DNA of 64,000 bases from Rhodopirellula sp. GTDB lineage: Bacteria; Planctomycetota; Planctomycetia; Pirellulales; Pirellulaceae. A model generated the notes under the pieces. It made no database searches and was not told the DNA's origin. It was given only the letters and a program-made list of their open reading frames with translations. Below, one piece after another: positions 61,967-64,000 of the stretch. A program made the translations under genes and the position numbers. The DNA lies in the NCBI GenBank assembly GCA_002690925.1, contig NZGD01000090.1, positions 1 through 64,000 on the forward strand, written 5' to 3'. Position 1 is the stretch's first letter; each line of letters opens with the position of its first letter.

Positions 61967-63853
61967 TCAGGTTGTCACCGCGGGTGTGTCGTCAGCCGCT
62001 GTCAGGTTTGGTCCGACAGTCAGTGTTTCTGCTTTCGGTAGATGCCAAGGTAGGGTGACCCAGAAGGAACTACCGCGTCCGAGTTCACTTTCAAAATCTA
62101 CTTCGCCCCCAAGGAGTTTTGCCAGTTCTTTTACAATGGACAGTCCAAGGCCTGTTCCTGCGAATTCTCTGGTCAATCCCTCTCCATCCAGAACCTTCCG
62201 GCTTTGCCGGAATTTTTGAAAAATAATGGACTGATCCTCACCAGCAATCCCAACGCCGGTATCACTGATGAGCAGCTTGAACCGACCGTTATCAACGTCG
62301 CTCACGGTAACCTTGATCATGCCACCTTCAGGGGTGAACTTGATCGCATTGCTAAGTAGATTATTCAGGATCTGACCGAGTTTGTTGGGATCTTGATGAG
62401 CTTTTGGAAGATTGTCCGGGACATCGACAGACAACGAAATGTTTTTGTCTTCAGACAGGGACTGAATCATGTCACATTGTGCAGATACGAGGCGGCCGAG
62501 TTCAAATTCGCTCGACTTCACTTCCATTTTGCCAGCTTCGACTTTCGCCAGATCGAGGATGTCGTTAATCATTTCGAGAAGCAGTCGTCCACTCTTCCGG
62601 ATGTTGGATGCATACCGTCGCTGCTTGTCATTCAACGAATCGATTCCCTGCAGAACCTCCGAAAATCCAATGATGCTGTTGAGTGGTGTCCGTAGCTCGT
62701 GACTCATATTAGCAAGAAAATCACTTTTCAACCGATTGGCTTCATAGAGTTGCAGGTTCAATTGCGCAAGCTGATCGACACGTGTGTCTAGTTCGGTATT
62801 GACTTCCTGAATCTGATCCTGGGTTTCGGTGAGGTGGCGCAGCATGCGATTGAAGGCATCGGCTAGCTCGCGGAATTCATCCTCGGTTTCAATCGTAGCT
62901 CTCTGGTTGGTATCTCCGTGAGTAATGGCATCACTGACATCACGTAGGTGATACATCGGATAAAGGACCAGATGTCGCACAATGGTATGCAGCACAAACA
63001 GTGTCACAGCAACAATCAGCATTCCCAAGGCGACGACGATAGCTCGAATGAAAGTTGTTGATTCTCTTGTGCTCTCGTAGGGCATCGTCACTTTATGCAC
63101 ACGGAAAGGAATCTGAGCCGCGCGTGTTTCGGGAGGGGCGTTCGGGTCAAACGTCGTTTCACTTCCTTTGGCCGTATGGCACAGTTGGCAGCTTTGCTTG
63201 AAGAAGACCGGTATGTAGTAGACACAATTTCCGTCATCCGTTTCATATTCATCGAACAGCGGTTGGTCCAGATTGGGCGTGATCTGGCTCAACGCCTCAT
63301 TTTCGGCGAATTCAATTGGTTCGGTGAGGTCAGGCCGTTGTTCACGTAAGGAATTCGCGTAGAACGTCACTGAATCGCGTCTGAGTTGCTCCAGAATGGC
63401 AGCTTCAATTGGATCATCGGGTGTTTCTCGATTGGGCAGCTTGGTGTACTGCTGAGAATCACTGAGTGAGAGAAATTCGTGCTTGCTCCTTGAGGCTTCA
63501 GCACCTTTGTCCTCATCAAAGCTGTCGCCAGTAACGCTGGCACCAATGATGACTTTTCGAAGGTCGCTGAGCACGGTTTCTGGATCGACCTTTTCAAGGT
63601 CCGGATCAGATCCTGCGGTAACCGTTTCACGTTGATTTTTGGACCACACTGCATCATCGTGAAGTAGCAATAATTGGATGGCGGCAAAGTCTTTTGCGCG
63701 TTGTCGGGTCGTGTTGAGAACCAGTTCACGCCCCAGTTTCTCGACCACAGCAAAGGCACCAAGCATGAGGACCATTAGCGCTGACCCAAAAAAGAGCAGG
63801 CATTTCCGCTCCAGACTCATCGATGCAAAAAGGCCTTTTAGCAGCCGAGTCAT
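61967..63853 (-). CDS. membrane histidine kinase with c-type heme sensor (DUF3365-like)
   Basis: This 628-residue sensor kinase has transmembrane helix 1 (about 18-38), then a periplasmic domain of about 230 residues ending with a c-type heme motif SCQLCH (C222, C225, H226). Transmembrane helix 2 (about 270-291) is followed by HAMP (about 292-345), a coiled segment, HisKA with H385 in SHELRTPLNSIIGFSEV, and HATPase with N502, DTGVGI (531-536) and GTGLGLSI (567-574). The sensor domain has the layout of DUF3365/Tll0287-like heme proteins. Redox, O2 or NO sensing is inferred. No response regulator gene is in the window. Confidence 0.92.
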   Translation of the reverse strand: MTRLLKGLFASMSLERKCLLFFGSALMVLMLGAFAVVEKLGRELVLNTTRQRAKDFAAIQLLLLHDDAVWSKNQRETVTAGSDPDLEKVDPETVLSDLRKVIIGASVTGDSFDEDKGAEASRSKHEFLSLSDSQQYTKLPNRETPDDPIEAAILEQLRRDSVTFYANSLREQRPDLTEPIEFAENEALSQITPNLDQPLFDEYETDDGNCVYYIPVFFKQSCQLCHTAKGSETTFDPNAPPETRAAQIPFRVHKVTMPYESTRESTTFIRAIVVALGMLIVAVTLFVLHTIVRHLVLYPMYHLRDVSDAITHGDTNQRATIETEDEFRELADAFNRMLRHLTETQDQIQEVNTELDTRVDQLAQLNLQLYEANRLKSDFLANMSHELRTPLNSIIGFSEVLQGIDSLNDKQRRYASNIRKSGRLLLEMINDILDLAKVEAGKMEVKSSEFELGRLVSAQCDMIQSLSEDKNISLSVDVPDNLPKAHQDPNKLGQILNNLLSNAIKFTPEGGMIKVTVSDVDNGRFKLLISDTGVGIAGEDQSIIFQKFRQSRKVLDGEGLTREFAGTGLGLSIVKELAKLLGGEVDFESELGRGSSFWVTLPWHLPKAETLTVGPNLTAADDTPAVTT

Positions 63854-64000
63854 GATTTAGTAGTCATCCGGTCGAGGGTACGAAAGCCCGCATTCAGTTG
63901 AGCCTGACGCAAGAGTGTGACGGAATTTGTGTTTTAATGGCACCCGAATTTGTCGATGGGGGAATGCTCTCCGATTGCCCCCCATTTTAGCTGGTTTTTG
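63854..64000. other. right-hand edge, upstream of the histidine kinase
   Basis: These 147 bp hold the presumed kinase promoter and the edge of the window. No complete feature is visible. Confidence 0.5.

Noticed and set aside
1-64000. CRISPR array, prophage, transposon or integron
   Set aside because: No regularly spaced repeats, integrase, transposase or terminal inverted repeats were found; all repeats seen are adjacent short tandems.

Overview
The window is about 64 kb of chromosome from a member of the Planctomycetota, most likely of the Pirellulaceae/Planctomycetaceae type (inference). The evidence is the gene set: a PSD1/DUF1549-DUF1553 cytochrome paired with a DUF1501 protein, three secreted sulfatases, a DUF1080 (3-keto-disaccharide hydrolase type) protein, a VWA/glutamine-amidotransferase membrane protein, a XylR-like AraC regulator, many small secreted proteins without known family, and loosely packed genes with few Shine-Dalgarno sequences and several TTG/GTG starts. 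I see no phage, integrase, transposase or CRISPR array.

Left part (0-33 kb) is mostly housekeeping. It has tRNA-Arg, a three-gene metal (probably Mn/Zn) ABC importer behind a palindrome-covered promoter, a GNAT acetyltransferase, a complete myo-inositol oxygenase, a BFD-type 2Fe-2S protein overlapping an M20 peptidase, rlmN, a GH2 glycosidase, an operon-like permease/USP/VWA run, a Nei/Fpg glycosylase, rnhA, gyrB followed by a YyaL/SPATA20 homologue, an smpB-ABC exporter operon, lipA, and the principal sigma factor rpoD with its terminator. A methyltransferase, a DinB protein and a DUF374 acyltransferase follow.

Centre (33-44.7 kb) is a catabolic locus. A XylR-type regulator is divergent from a five-gene run: PSD1 cytochrome, DUF1501 protein, a large secreted (alpha/alpha)-barrel glycosidase-like protein with no family I can name, and two sulfatases that overlap by 4 nt. 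It ends at a bidirectional terminator and tRNA-Ala. I read it as a sensing, desulfation and glycan-cleavage unit for a sulfated polysaccharide; the substrate is unknown.

Right part (45-64 kb) has recQ, a Tat-exported TIM-barrel epimerase/isomerase, a HesA/MoeB/ThiF E1-like enzyme divergent from epmA, a hemerythrin-like protein, an MMPL/RND transporter, a third sulfatase with an unusual active-site signature and a calcium-binding linker, an M49-like metallopeptidase with a short HEXXH motif, a DUF1080 protein, and a membrane histidine kinase whose sensor domain carries a c-type heme motif (CQLCH).

A recurring oddity is the number of short perfect or near-perfect tandem duplications (14-27 bp), both between genes and in frame inside genes. 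The strongest leads are the heme-sensor kinase, the unclassified glycosidase in the sulfatase locus, the palindrome over the metal-transport promoter, the M49 variant and the tandem-duplication pattern.
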